Source: Theocolax elegans (Eukaryota; Arthropoda; Insecta; Hymenoptera; Cerocephalidae). From it: a stretch of 64,000 nucleotides of DNA. The position numbers were made by a program, and so were the translations under genes. Shown one piece after another: positions 22,541 through 34,859 of the stretch. The stretch covers positions 24,431,365 to 24,495,364 of the forward strand of contig CM047431.1 in NCBI GenBank assembly GCA_026168455.1. The letters run 5' to 3'. The notes under the pieces are model-generated. The model was not told where the DNA came from and searched no databases. It saw only the letters and a list, made by a program, of their open reading frames with translations. The stretch's first letter is position 1, and each line of letters begins with the position of its first letter.

Positions 22541-22544
22541 ACTT
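22541..22544. repeat. target-site duplication (ACTT), right copy, Gypsy-2
   Basis: ACTT directly after the 3' LTR terminus, matching 5137-5140. The Gypsy-1 gag frame continues right after it. Confidence 0.85.
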
Positions 22545-24657
22545 TACCCGAAACTCGTGCTGCACCACTCTGTTTCGGAAAAGCTTCTGGTACGAGCTTC
22601 TCGCGCTTAACGTTGGAACTGGAAAATTTCGTGTCCCATGTTAAATGCTGCTCGTACTCTTTACCGTAGCTTGTCAAATCAGAGAAATTCCTGATTTGTC
22701 GTACTGGTATGTACCTACGGTAATCTGGCCTCATCTGCGAGTAGGCCATCTTCACCTGTTGTTTTAATGAGGGAGGGCATTTAAACTTATTTACGATCGC
22801 TCTGAAACAGTTTAAGAACGTCGTAGCCTTTTCTCCCTCATTTTGTATTCTTGATCGAAGTTCCATGAGTAAATCTTCGTTATTTATTATACGGCCATAC
22901 TCATTTAGGAACTCGATCTCAAAATCACGCCAATCTCGAAGAGATGGCTGAACTGTTCTATACCAGAACAGTGCTGATTTTGAGAACACATTGGGCAGGG
23001 CACTGAACATCCTGCGATCTGAGAACTCGTTGTCATTTCTGAAGTCGTGCAAACGGTTCAGAAACTCTTCCGCGTCCTTTTTGGTCTCACCATCAAAGGA
23101 CATGTTCCAGATACGCAGCTCTCGTGCGCACCCTGTCCGATCATGCGTTCGGTTATCGTCTTCACGATACCTTGGCCTGGCTTCGTAGGACTCTCTTTCC
23201 CGACGGTCATCTCTATTATCCGTCCGGGAACTCCTACGCCTACTGGTAGAAGGATTCCTATTCTCTTGTCGGCCTTCAGCCGCCCTATGAGAATCGGATC
23301 TCCTACGAGCAGGTTCGCGATCAGACTGATACCCATCGGACGAATCCGTCTGAGTACTCTGATCGCAAGTGGCCACCGCACGATTCTCTCGAGGCGTTTC
23401 TCTACGTCTGTCCGACCTCTCTCTGTGACCTTGCTCCGAAATTTCCGGCTGTGCTCGGTCGTCGAGTTTACGGTTGGACTGACGTTTATGAGTACGTCTC
23501 TCCGTACAGCTGTCACAACGTTCATCGTCGCTTGAGGCTCTACTCACAGAACGATGGTATCGTGACCTTCTGTTTGGAGTCGTGTACTCACGCCTCTCTC
23601 TTCTATCTTGTCCTTTACAAGTCTTAGAAGAGGTCTCACGACGTCTCTGTTCAAACCTCGGTTTTTCGTAAGATTGAACACTGACGTCATTAGGAAGGTC
23701 ATATCCATTCCTATCATCAACAAATTGGCGTTCGGTTGTATTAGCCTCGGGTTGCCTGATGTCGTATTGTCTAGAGGTGTATCCTCGTGACGTACGACGG
23801 TCGGCTTCCGTCTGCGAACCCAAGCCAAAATGTTGTGTTGGCACTTCACTCTCTCTAGTGCCAAGATGTCCGCTGTTTCTCTGCTCTTCAATTGGGAGGT
23901 AATGTGCGGGTGCATAAAAACCTCCGAGTTGAGCAGTCGTCACGGTCGTAACCGTCGACGTACTGGTTGTGCACGAGGTTGCAGCCACCGAAACAGGAAC
24001 ATAAGGGATTGCAGTCGTGGTCATGTTTGCTCCCAGTACCTCACCAAACCGTTTAGGTATAGCACCTGTTGGTGCCAACCTCGGGCTTTGTGCAGTACTC
24101 AATGGCGAGTTTCTGGACAGACCACTTGGTGACAGAGCTCCATCTTCTTCAGGGATAGGTGCTCTGTCACTAGCAACCCTTTCGCGATCCGACATTTCGG
24201 ACTCGCAGGAAACTTCCGTTCCTGATGGGACCACACTCCCTTTCCTGGAACGAGGTTTCCTAATTTCCCACAGTTCCTGACATACTAGAGGTTTATGTGC
24301 AGGCTCTGCCCTTACATTCTCATCGTATTCAGGGAACCATGGTATTTCCAGATTAATGTCTACACATCTTATCCGGTGACGCAAAAGGCGTTCGCGGGAC
24401 TCCGCCTCTTCGCCATTTGCGTTTAAACTCAGATGCTCCAATTGGGCATACACTGCCTCAATCGAAAGCTTCTTCGTTTCCCGACAAATATCCCTAGCTA
24501 TGCGTGATTCACGCATAAGCTGGGCCATTCGGGCTTCATAGCTGCTGGCCATTATTTTTTTGACCAGCAGCAGCCGACGTGTGACGTCGGGAGAAGTACT
24601 CTCAACCGGGATTTCAGATGAAATCCCTAGTGTTTCAAATACTTCGGAAGTATCCAA
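22545..24657 (-). pseudogene. gag: Gypsy-1 gag, N-terminal piece
   Basis: About 704 residues of gag are open from ATG 24657 to the Gypsy-2 insertion point; the last residues of the open frame down to 22471 are LTR sequence and not gag. Residues ~65-97 (AVYAQLEHLSLNANGEEAES...RERLLRHRI) resemble a SAP-like motif. A long arginine/serine-rich, low-complexity linker (about 330-510) is followed by capsid (LRIWNMSFDGETKKDAEEFL, then SALFWYRTVQPSLRDWRDFE), which aligns with the Gypsy-2 capsid. The zinc knuckles lie 17 kb away at 4461-5136. This piece has no internal stop. Confidence 0.9.
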
Positions 24658-26400
24658 TTTTCAATTGGAAATTATTTTATTGGACTCACCACAATAAAAT
24701 AATTATTACTCCCAACGAGTAAAAAAAAAATTTGGTGTCAGCTTAATTACAATAAATTGTAAAAATGCACCGACTAGTGTACCAACAAAATTAATTCATT
24801 TAATTAAAATCCAAAAGATTTTCTTTAAAAGAAATTTATTTCGTCCTTATAAGGACAAAATAATTAAATTTTGTTGGTTAAAGTTGTGGCAAATCACACA
24901 CTTAACACTTGCACCAAATTAAAATTAATTATTTAACTTGCTCACAAGTCTAAATAATTAATGTTTATAATAGTGTCTTGTGACTCACACGCACCAAGAC
25001 TATACAATTGCTTCTGCAAGCAAAAATAATTAATTATTAACAAAAAGAAATCTTTAAATTATTTCAATATCGTCGGTAATTTACCAGTAATGGTAAATTT
25101 AACGATTTCCCGAAATATCTCTCTCACCAGTTATAATCCAAAAGATTCCTCACTGGCGAAAAGAATTTATTTTGTTATGGAAAATGAAATAATTAAAGTT
25201 TCAATCTATTAATAAATACAGAACAACAAATTATAAAGGAAGAAAAGAAAAAGAAAAATTAAATTATTTATCTCACTAACGAGCCTAAATAATTAATTTT
25301 AAAATAAATATAAAAATAAATACAGTGTCTTGTGATTCACACACACCAAGACAATATTTATTATTTTGCTTTTCCAAGCCCAAAACAACAAAAAAAATTT
25401 CCTTTATAATTTACACTACACTACAAACACAAATTTAATTAAATTACTTCAACAGTACGGGTATTTACTAAATGTTGTAAATCCCGTATGGTTTGCAACA
25501 AAAATACTTATTTCACTAATTGTCGTCCCAAACAACAATTTTTCAGCGAAATATATTCATTTTATCCTAAAAAGGACTAAATAAATAATTTATGTTGCTA
25601 CCAAGTTGAAATAATTTATATTTCCTTTTTTTAAATAAATTGAACGAAAAGGAAATGAAAATTTAATTATTTAACTTGCTAACAAGTCTAAACAATTAAA
25701 TTTATACACCGAATTATTTTACTCAAACACACTAAAAAAAATTATAACCAATTATTTAACTAACAAACAAGTCTAAATAATTGGTAAAAATGTGTGGAGA
25801 TATAATTTAAACACACAAAAAAAGAAAAGAAGTTCTTTACATATATTAAAATTTCACGACAAATAACGAATACGAAATATTAGGTTAAATGCCGATCATT
25901 AAAATACATGAAAAAAATTCAATTATTTAACTCACTCTCGAGTCTAATTAATTATATTTTACAACTCTCGTATCTTTGCGGAACAATCACACAAAGATAC
26001 TTAACATTAATTGTTTAACTTGCAAAAAGTCTAAACAATTAACACGAGTTATAAAAAAAAAATTTTCTCACACTCAAAATTTACAAAAATATATTACAAG
26101 TATCGTGAACAGTAACACTCAATAAATACAAAATATTAAATTGAATAATCACTGTCAGATAATTGCAATAAATATAATTTTAATTATTTTACTCACAAAC
26201 GAGTTTAAATAATTAATATTACAACTATTGTAACTTTGCGGCTGATTCACACAAAGTTACTTAATGTTAATTATTTAACTTGCAAACAAGTCTAAATAAT
26301 TAACAATAGTTGTAAAATATATTTTATTCACAAACAAATAAAATGATACATATATTATAAAAATAAATAGTAATAAATAATAAACACAATTATTAAATTA
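24658..26400 (-). other. Gypsy-1 leader with repeated stem-loop motif
   Basis: Very AT-rich, no coding. At least eight copies of an imperfect palindrome of the form AATTATTTAACTTG(C)N4-6CAAGTCTAAATAATT recur (near 24930, 25263, 25663, 25753, 25921, 26009, 26183 and 26270), each able to form a stem. Several are next to the phrase TTGTGACTCACACGCACCAAGAC or a variant. Assigned to the Gypsy-1 leader because it lies between gag and where a 5' LTR should be; no LTR or primer site is seen. Confidence 0.55.
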
Positions 26401-27249
26401 TAATTACTATATATAATATATGCGTGGGTCAGGGAGGGGAGAAAGCAACAACGAAATTTCGCTCTCGAACTCAAAAAACAACCAATTAAATTGCCGCGTC
26501 CCGTATAAAGAGAAAACAATTATTATAATTTTCTTTAAAAGGGAGGAGGGATGGGGCAGCTACCTCTCCCGAAAGAATCTATTTTAAACTCTCGCACACC
26601 ATAAATATAAAATAGACCCCGCGCGGGAACGAATCTATTTTATTAGGATTAAATAAAATAATTCGCCGCAGTGGTTTCTCTCGGCGAAACCAGCTGCGAA
26701 GACTTAGTACACGCAAAGGGGCTAGGCGATCGCGCTATCTCTCTCACTCACACACCTATAGCCCGCCTAGCACCTACTCCGATTCCCCGCGACTAGGGAT
26801 TCTCTCTCTCACTCCCACTCGCGGGCGCAATCGGAGAGAGCCGATGATGATCGGCTCTCGCGAAGTCTTTCCTTTGCGCTATTCGGGGGGGGATTCTCGC
26901 TGCCCGCGATCCGCGGCGCAAGCTACTCTCTCCCTACTTTGCCGCTCCCATACAAGCTAAGCAAAGATCTCCCGGCAAGCTTGCGATCGAGAGAGACCGA
27001 AAGATACCCCTCACGGGTAAAAAAGCACACTTTGACCTTATAATATTAATGAAGGATTGAAGTCATAACGTCTTTCGAGGTGCCGGAGGCCGGAGGTATT
27101 TAGGTATTTGGGTTATTGGTTTTTTAGGCATTATTCTATCAATTAATATTCTCCCTCTTATATCTGAGTCGTTACATATGTTTTATAACCTCAAAACACC
27201 AAAATAACACGTAGTGTCACAATAAGTACCGATACTGATGTTTATATAT
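26401..27249. other. GC-rich unassigned block
   Basis: GC content rises sharply between 26640 and 27010, with CTCTCTCTCAC runs and internal palindromes (CTCGCGAAGTC, CGGCTCTC). It could be an LTR or promoter of an unrecognised element, but no TG...CA pair, primer site or second copy is visible. It does not match the Gypsy-1 LTR at 137-1177. Confidence 0.3.
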
Positions 27250-28507
27250 GGGCTATTTCACGTCAAGTGGTACGATGAAAATTTTAAATCGCTCCAAAAT
27301 TTGAATTCAGGCTGGAAATATCTTTCAGAAGATAGAAAAAAATTTTTAGGTGTTAAAAATAATTTGCCTAAGAGTTATTCCACCATGAAAAATGGAAATT
27401 ATTCAATTTTTTAGAAAAATTTCTATTTTCAAAGCCATTTATCTCAAAATCTATTGATTTTTTTGAAAAAACATTAAAAACAAATTTTGTTCAAAATAAT
27501 CTTCAGAACTTATCTACCTGGGTTACAATTCTTAATTTTAAAATCTCGAAGAAATATAACGCCCGGAAATATTGAATATCAAAAAAAGGCGACCACGCCA
27601 CAATTGATTTTGATCTAACACCGCTCAAAAGATCACATTTTTCGCGAGCTTTCGAATGGCGGTGGTTAGATTATTGGCCAAGACCGTTGGTGTAAGTTAT
27701 ACCCCATAAACCTTATAAAATCACTCATTTTCATGTATTTTAGGGCATAACTTACACCAGCGGTCTTGGCCAATAATCTAACCACCGCCATTCGAAAGCT
27801 CTCAAAAAATGTGATCTTTTGAGCGGTGTTAGATCAAAATCGATTGTGGCGTGGTCGCCTTTTTTTGATATTCAATATTTCCAAGTGCCCTATCTCTTCG
27901 AGATTTTAAAATTAAGAATTGTAACCCAGGTAGTTAAGTTCTAAGGATTATTTTGAACAAAAGTTGTTTTTAATGATTTTTCAAAAAAATCAATAGATTT
28001 TGAGATAAATGCCCTAAAATACATGAAAATGAGTGATTTTATGAGGTTTATGGGGTATAGCTTACACCAACGGTCTTGGCCAATAATCTAACCACCGCCA
28101 TTCGAAAGCTCGCGAAAAATGTGATCTTTTGAGCGGTGTTAGATCAAAATCGATTGTGGCGTGGTCGCCTTTTTTTGATATTCAATATTTCCGGGCGTTA
28201 TATTTCTTCGAGATTTTAAAATTAAGAATTGTATCCCAGGTAGATAAGTTCTAAAGATTATTTTGAACAAAAGTTGTTTTTAATGTTTTTTCAAAAAAAT
28301 CAATAGATTTTGAGATAAATGGCTTTGAAAATAGAAATTTTTCTAAAAAATTGAAAAATTTCCATTTTTCATGGTGGAATAACTCTTAGGCAAATTATTT
28401 TTAACACCTAAAAATTTTTTTCTATCTTCTGAAAGATATTTCCAGCCTGAATTCAAATTTTGGAGCGATTTAAAATTTTCATCGTACCACTTGACGTGAA
28501 ATAGCCC
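27250..28507. repeat. 1.26-kb composite palindromic element
   Basis: Begins GGGCTATTTCACGTCAAGTG and ends in its exact inverse, with TATATA runs on both sides. Outer arms of ~340 bases (27250-27590 and 28165-28507) are near perfect. Between them lies a repeated inner module with GGTCTTGGCCAATAATCTAACC, present three times in mixed orientation (about 27670, 27763, 28072), plus part of the outer arm again near 27870-28010. No coding is seen. It is a foldback/MITE-like element inserted in a TA run; a truncated relative is at 15090. Confidence 0.85.

Positions 28508-28565
<58 letters not shown>
28508..28565. repeat. (TA)n microsatellite
   Basis: An almost pure TA run with one TG break. It directly abuts the palindromic element, which suggests insertion into a TA tract. 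Confidence 0.9.
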
Positions 28566-28568
<3 letters not shown>

Positions 28569-29721
28569 TTTATTTCCTATTATTTGCAAATATTGTGATT
28601 GTGTATTTGATGGGAAGCATTCAGTTGAGCATATGCATTATTTTATTGCATATATATTTTTTTTGAGAGGAAGAAAAAGAAACAAAAACGACAACAATAA
28701 TTGGCAAAAACGTTACAAGCTTTTCTTCAGTTTTTTGTAGTTCGGTCGCATGCAAGGTTTTCACTATGAGTGTTAATGTGTGTTTCTGGGTTTATCGAGA
28801 AAAGAAAAAGATAGGAGGAGATACAGAAAAAAAATCTGATTTCGTAATTGTTATATTCCAAGGTTTTGTAAATAAATCACATTATTAGCGTATTTCTCTT
28901 GTGTATGTGGTGGCAAGACGGGATGGAGGTTCCGATTACGAGCGCTGTAACGTTATTTACAACGAGAAGCTACTGTCTCAAATTTTAAGAATACGTTGCT
29001 CTCGCGAGGTCTGCTAGCTTACTAGAAGTGCTGCTTTTGCACTTTTGTTAGCCTTATATCATTGCTTCTCGCTGTTTCTCGTCAGTTGCCGTTTCAGTGT
29101 GTGTTCTAGACCTTATGTACGTACATTTTGTCTTTCACCTACTTTGCTTTTTCCCTATTATTATGTCTTCAACATCCTTCACTATTCCATGCTTTCGGCG
29201 AGGGCCTGGCGTTCTTTTTCCGCCTGGAACATTGATATTTATCCCAGCTGCGGACGAGGTTCTCTTGATATTTTCTCTGGATGTGGGACGAAGCAACGCT
29301 TCCACTCAGACGACAAGTACCACTTCTCGTCCGAGGAGAACCCGCCATCGAGGTAGACGCCACGTAAGTTTATTTATTCTTTGTGATACTTATATAAGTA
29401 TATATTTCTTTTTTTTGCTTGACATTATTTAAATTTTAATAATGTTATATTGTCTTATGCTACTAACAAGTTAATTAAATTTTCTATTTATATGCATTAT
29501 TTCTATTATTATTTAATTCATAAAACCTAACACATTCTTTTAACAAAAATGTTAATGTTAATTTAGACTAAAATTGTTTTCCTTGGTAAAATAAAATAAC
29601 ATCTATTGATAACAATCAATGATGTTTTCATTGTCAGTAGTTATATTCTATGTGTATATAATTTACGCATTTAATTTAGCCGCTTCTTAAGATTCATTTA
29701 TTTACTTGTATAAATTATTCT
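28566..29721. other. unassigned DNA between the palindrome and Gypsy-3
   Basis: No recognised repeat or family. The only notable piece is a short open frame at 29163-29370, listed separately. The rest is AT-rich. Confidence 0.5.
29163..29370 (+). other. possible small exon with a splice-donor-like end
   Basis: A 68-codon open stretch starts at an ATG (MSSTSFTIPCFRRG...) and ends in an arginine-rich tail (RPRRTRHRGRRHV). It is followed directly by CACGTAAGTTTA, a good 5' splice-site match at about 29365. It resembles no family I know. It may be chance, a host exon, or part of an unrecognised element; transcript data would decide. Confidence 0.2.
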
Positions 29722-30672
29722 TTATTTGTTAAAACATTGGTAATTATTGAAACTGCGTCTCGCCGCGTGAGACGTCTTCGCTCGCAGAAACCGTGTCGCG
29801 TTCGGGTTCCTCTTTCCTCGTAGGTAGATCAGTCTCGATGTCGTCTTCTTGGCCGTACTTATCGCCATGGTCATCCGATAAGTACGGTTTAAGGTACTGG
29901 ACATGGCATTTCTCCTCATATCCCTGAGCATCCTGGATCTTAACAGTATTTGGCCGTAGCTGTGAACGATCAAATAAGGCCCGACGTATTTTGGAGCTAA
30001 CTTGGCCGAGATGCCTTGTGCACTGGATGAGAGGACTCGGTTCTTCTTCCATACGAAGTCTCCGACTTCAAAAGAAGCAGCTCGTCTCCCGGCATTATAA
30101 TAACTGGCTTGTCTACCCTGAGCTTTATTAGCTTTACCTGAAGCTTTCTTGTGAAGCTCAGGTAGTCGCGATAGCCGATCACTCCACTCAAGTAAACGCT
30201 GGTATTCCAAACGTTGCTGAGTCAGCTCGTCTTGAACTCGACGAGCAGTGCCGGGTGGCTCAGGCTGCCGGCCGTAATTCAACATGGCCGGGCTCCATCC
30301 TGTCGAACTCTGTACCGCCGTATTTAAAGCAAACACAAGGTCTGGTAACTTCTCGTCCCAAGTGTTGTGCTTCTCGGTAATATAAGACGCTACCATCGCT
30401 TTCAGTGTCCGATTAGCACGTTCGACGGGATTGGCATAAGCGTGGTACGAAGGAATAATTGTATGAAATATTCCTCGTTCCACGAGATAATCGTCTACGA
30501 GCATGTTCTTGAACTCAGTGCCGTTGTCAGATAAAAATACTTCCGGTGTGCCAAATCGCACGACGACTCGTTCGTGTGACTCCTTCACGATCGTCTTAGC
30601 GTTAGCTTTCCGGATCGGCACTGATTCAATCCAGCGCGTGAAAAAGTCTTGGAAGACGAAAATAAAATTCAA
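29722..30672 (-). pseudogene. Gypsy-3 integrase core and C-terminus
   Basis: Integrase core from FVFQDFFTRWIES, with the second catalytic Asp in FLSDNGTEF and the Glu in NPVERANRTLK. A C-terminal GPY-type motif (KLAPKYVGPYLIV, about 29975) follows. The frame differs from that of the upstream RNase H/zinc-finger region, with the break near 30650. In the upstream frame the first catalytic Asp position reads VVAGAITGPL where Gypsy-2 has VVAADLM, so that residue is lost. The tail beyond 29900 is in another frame. Non-functional. Confidence 0.85.
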
Positions 30673-31600
30673 ATCCGTGTGTGGAGCGGGGCAGTGGTCC
30701 AGTAATAGCTCCTGCTACCACTTGCCATGGCTTTTCAACCACTCGCCTACCCATCAAACCCATGGGAGGGCGTTGCTCCACCTTGCATTGCTGACACACC
30801 TGCCATTTGCGTACATACCCGCCAACTTCGGTATAGTAACGTGGGCAATAATATAACTTTGCCACTCGAGCGAATGTCTTTTCTCTTCCTAAGTGGCCAG
30901 CTGCCGGATCATCATGACATTCTCGGAGGATGGCCTGTCTGTGCTTCTCGGGTACGACCAACTTCCAAGCGTCTTGATCTTCCATGGCGTCATCCGATTC
31001 GGTATCCACCCGATACGAATACAGGTTTACACCTTGGATCTTCCAATCAGGAAATTCTCTCGGCCGCTCACTTACGTCTTTGGTCCACGAAAGGTACCAG
31101 GGTTCCTTAGTAGTCTGGCTCCAAGAGACGGAGGATAAGGCCGGCTCGTCTTCCTCGTACTTACGAGAAAGTTCATCAGGAACGTAGTTTAGTGCTACTT
31201 TCCTGTGCTCAATAGTAAAGTTATAAGACTGCAGTTCTAACGCCCATCTGGCGAGTCGGCTCGTTTGATTGCGTACATTGCATAACCAACGAAGACTACT
31301 ATAGTCAGTGACAACTTTAAACTGGTAACCTTCGATGTATGGTCTAAACTTCTTAATCGCCCATACTACGGCCAAGCATTCCCGTTCTATGACGCTGTAA
31401 TTGCGTTCGGCGGACGAGAGGATTCTACTGGCGAACCCCAGGACACACTCTTCTCCGCCGACAATCTGTAGCAACATTGCACCGATACCAGTGTCACTAG
31501 CGTCTGTCTGGACCACGTACTCACCATTCTCATCGGGAGTTTGCAGAACGGGTGCTGTCATTAAAGCTGCTGGAAGGCGCTCTCTTGTTCTTCCAGCCAA
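30626..31600 (-). pseudogene. Gypsy-3 RNase H and integrase zinc domain
   Basis: RNase H motifs VQTDASDTGIGAML, VIERECLAVVWAIKKF, VTDYSSLRWL and YVPDELSR are all present. They are followed by the HHCC finger (CHDDPAAGHLG...CQQCK) and the start of the integrase core. The frame overlaps RT at one end and is shifted relative to the integrase core at the other, so at least two frameshifts flank it. Confidence 0.85.
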
Positions 31601-32574
31601 AGATATTTCTGGTCTTTCTTGGTCAGACGCGTTAGCGGCTCAGCTATGGTAGCATAGTCGTGCATGAAGCGTCTGTACCAAAATGCCATACCGAGAAACC
31701 GTCTCAGCTGCTTCGAATTCTTGGAAGCCGGATATTCTTTTATCGGCTCCGTTTTAGCTGGTTCAGGTCGTACCCCATCTCGGTTAACTCGCACACCCAA
31801 ATATCTCACTTTGGGCTGGCAGAAAACACACTTTTCCCGGTTAACAGATAAACCGGCCTCTGCCAAGCGAGTTAACACCTCGATCAACAGTTGCTTATGT
31901 TCTTCAAACGTTTCAGTGACAATTATGATATCGTCGAGATATGCATAAGCAACCGGTTCAAGTTCTGGTCCAATCACCTGATCGATCATGCGCTGGAATG
32001 TCGCGCCAACATTTGCCAATCCATACGGCATACGAGTAAACCGGAACAAACCCATTCCAGGTACCGCATAGGCCGTTATCGGGCGCGTCTCCACCTGTAG
32101 AGGTATCCGGTGGTACGCACAGTTCATGTCAATCGTGGAGATGTACCGGGCTTTCTTGAGTTTGCATAGGATATCCTGCATATATAGCAAAGGATATGCA
32201 TCAGGTTTCGCCAAAGCGTTGACTTTCCTAAAATCGATGCAAAAACGCCTAGCATTCTCACCCTTCTTCGCCATCACCACGGGGCTGGAACAACCGCTTT
32301 TCGAGGGTTCAATAACGCCAGTCTCGAGCATCTCGCAAACTTGACGTTGCATTTCTTCTTAAATCTTATCAAAGACGGGGTAGTACGTATGTTTGATCGG
32401 CCTGGTTGATCCGACGTCGATTATATATTCGACATCGTAAGAACGGCCGATCTTTGGCAAGGTTGTGGACAACACTCGGTCTAGAAGTTCGCGCAATTGC
32501 GTGCGCTCTACTTCTGTTACGTCAGCAACACCTGCTGACGATAATGAAGCGTTGCCACTTTCCATACTTGCCAC
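31561..32574 (-). pseudogene. Gypsy-3 reverse transcriptase
   Basis: RT with the palm motifs IDFRKVNALAKPDAYPL, PYGLANVGATFQRM and the catalytic YAYLDDIIIV (about 31940). An in-frame TAA at 32359-32361 separates the N-terminal segment (32362-32574, with RPIKHTYYPVFDKI) from the remainder. The palm itself is intact. Confidence 0.88.
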
Positions 32575-32655
32575 TTCCAGCTGTAGGACTTGATTCGTTT
32601 CCTTTAGAAATAAACGGTCGGTATCTGGGTCTAGGAAGAGTCGGAATGCATTTAT

Positions 32656-32862
32656 TCATTCATGCAGTATTTCTCGAGTCTCTTTACCGATGGTAAATGG
32701 TAGTATCACGTGACCACACAACGGATGAGTACTACTATCAGCGAGCTTGGCATTGCCAGCTTGCGACTCGAGAAGCGACCTGCCTAGAGCGGTTGCCACC
32801 TGCAAACCGCTCGGACCCATTACGGTTGTCGATGCACCTGGATCGAACAACGCTCGGATCAC
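32656..32862 (-). pseudogene. Gypsy-3 retropepsin-like protease
   Basis: A short open frame starts IRALFDPGASTTVMG, which matches the active-site region of the Gypsy-1 and Gypsy-2 proteases, and then continues in typical retropepsin spacing. Frame breaks on both sides separate it from gag and RT. As in its relatives the active site is DPG and not the usual DSG/DTG. Confidence 0.75.
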
Positions 32863-33059
32863 TAGTGCTCGATGTCACTAACTTTAAGACATCGCAGGTC
32901 TCCGGATCCATTCCGACTTCCTGTGATCTGTCAGGGATCAGTCCTTTCCTTTTCTGCTTAACTGCAGCTGGACTATCTCGGTAATCGGGAGTCAGACCTT
33001 TACCCTCCTTGGGGACTCCCTGTACTTTGGGGTATGCGGTTGTCCCCTCTAACCGATTC

Positions 33060-34859
33060 CCCGCGCGTTTTTTGCGCAGTCAGGGCACGCCCTGACGGTG
33101 TATCCCACCTTACCACAAGTGTGGCACTTGATCGGATTGGGGAAATCTTTCTTCTCGTTCTTCTTTCTTGAGTCCGATGATTCCCCAAGCTTCGAGGATG
33201 AACCACTCGATGACCGTCAATGGGGACTTTTACGTCTTTCCTTCCTCCTTCTCCTAAACCGATTAGGAGCTTGTGGGTTTTCTTCCTAGGTGGCGTATCT
33301 TTATCCACCTTAACCCCAGCTATCTGGCTACTAGTTCGCATGGTCCTCCAGGACTTTTGTGAGCCGTTTAATCGGATCTTTGCGACTCGGCTCACTCACC
33401 TCCTTAGCCACGCTTGCTACCTTGGGCTTGGCGGTCGGCCGCTTCTTGGACTTTGCCTTATAAGCAAGTTCCGGCAGCATTAAATCTTCCTCTGCCGGAG
33501 GTGGTCGATATAACTTTTCACGCTCGAGCGTTTGCTCGGCATTCACCGCCAGCTTTAATAAATCTTCAATCAATTTGGCTTCAGCTCTTTTAACCAACCG
33601 CTGAAGCTTAAGTAGCATGTTACGGTAGAGATGGTCCAATTGCCTACGCTCGCTCGGGATCGGGTTGAGTTTTCGCATGATTGCGATTGAGCAGGTGATG
33701 TAATCTCTCACCGGCTTAACCTCACCCTGTGTCCGAGCATTGGACTCCTCGATGAGTCTTTGCTGGAAGCTTTGGCTCATACCGTTCCATTTCTTGGCAA
33801 ATTTCATAAAATCTTACCGCGAGTACCATTTGTCCTTCTCATCCCGGTACCACGTAGCTGCGATTCCAGTGAGAAGTTCGGACAGAGACGGCAACACCTC
33901 GTCCTCGATGAGGTTGGCGAGAATCCTACAATCCTCGACTCACGCAAGGAAGGCATCGATACTCTGGCTTTTGTCGCCAGAGAATCGGACTCCCCACTTA
34001 CGAGCCATCGCACCAACATCGCGCGGTGTCCCGGCCGATATCGACGCTGATTGGCCGGACTCGTAAAAGTCCTTCAGATTAGGTTAGGGAGAGCTTGAAC
34101 ATGGAGGTTGTCTTGATCTCCGTGTGTCACCCCTCCCCCAAGCTCCTCCAGCATCTGCATGAGGTGCTCGAGACCTCTCAGGTTCTACCTGCACGTGTTG
34201 TGGTCTGATGTCCGTCTCGTCCAGGGTGTAACACGTATAGTTGTCCTGGAACTGGACATGTTGGGTTGGCTCCCGGGTTTTGTTTGTGTTGGAAGTTTGT
34301 GTACCGATTGGCAAGTCCAACTTCCCGTTGACGGTGTGCATTTGTGCTTCCAACTCCTTCACCCGTTCCGTCAAGGTGGATAATTTACTTATTTGCTCCA
34401 CTAACATCGAAGCAAAACTCTTTGGTATCTCGAACTGAGCGCCAGTATCGGATATCCAAGTTTCCATTCTTCCTTGTCGGTTTCTTGGCCGAAGTTATAC
34501 GACTGCCCATCTTCCTCTCGCTCGTCTGTATCTTCTACTTCTAGAGCGAGAGTCCTCTGAAGCACCTCTACTACATCTGGGTGAGAATCCGGGTCTGGAA
34601 TCTCCGGATTCTGGGCAGCCATGGACTTAAACCAACCTGTCCTCCGCCTGTTCCGCCTGACACGATCCCCATTTGAGTCTGTCTCGGCTGCGAACTCTTG
34701 AGCCGTATAATTACCCAACAGCCACTGTTGGAGTCGTTCGGCTTTTTTATATACAGAGTCGTCTGTACGCATCTCTAACGACTCCAAGTGCGCCTGGATC
34801 TGTTTGCTGGATTGCGTACCAATCCACTGATCGAATTGCGTGGTCATCGATTCCGTCAT
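33060..34859 (-). pseudogene. gag: Gypsy-3 gag
   Basis: Gag in several frames. N-terminus from ATG 34859 with a SAP-like stretch (QIQAHLESLEMRTDDSVYKK); a coiled-coil segment (LSTLTERVKELEAQMHTVNG, about 34380); capsid (ARKWGVRFSGDKSQSIDAFL, about 33990, then WNGMSQSFQQRL...) that matches Gypsy-2 capsid; and one zinc knuckle near 33135-33085 whose histidine is replaced (CHTCGKVGYTVRAC). Stops interrupt the capsid near 33930 and 33820. Clearly dead. Confidence 0.75.

Noticed and set aside
26401..27249. 5' LTR of Gypsy-1
   Set aside because: No similarity to the 3' LTR at 137-1177 could be found by eye, and no primer site or TG...CA ends are visible.
28522..28740. Frame starting MYIYIYIY
   Set aside because: Translation of the (TA)n microsatellite running into AT-rich DNA.
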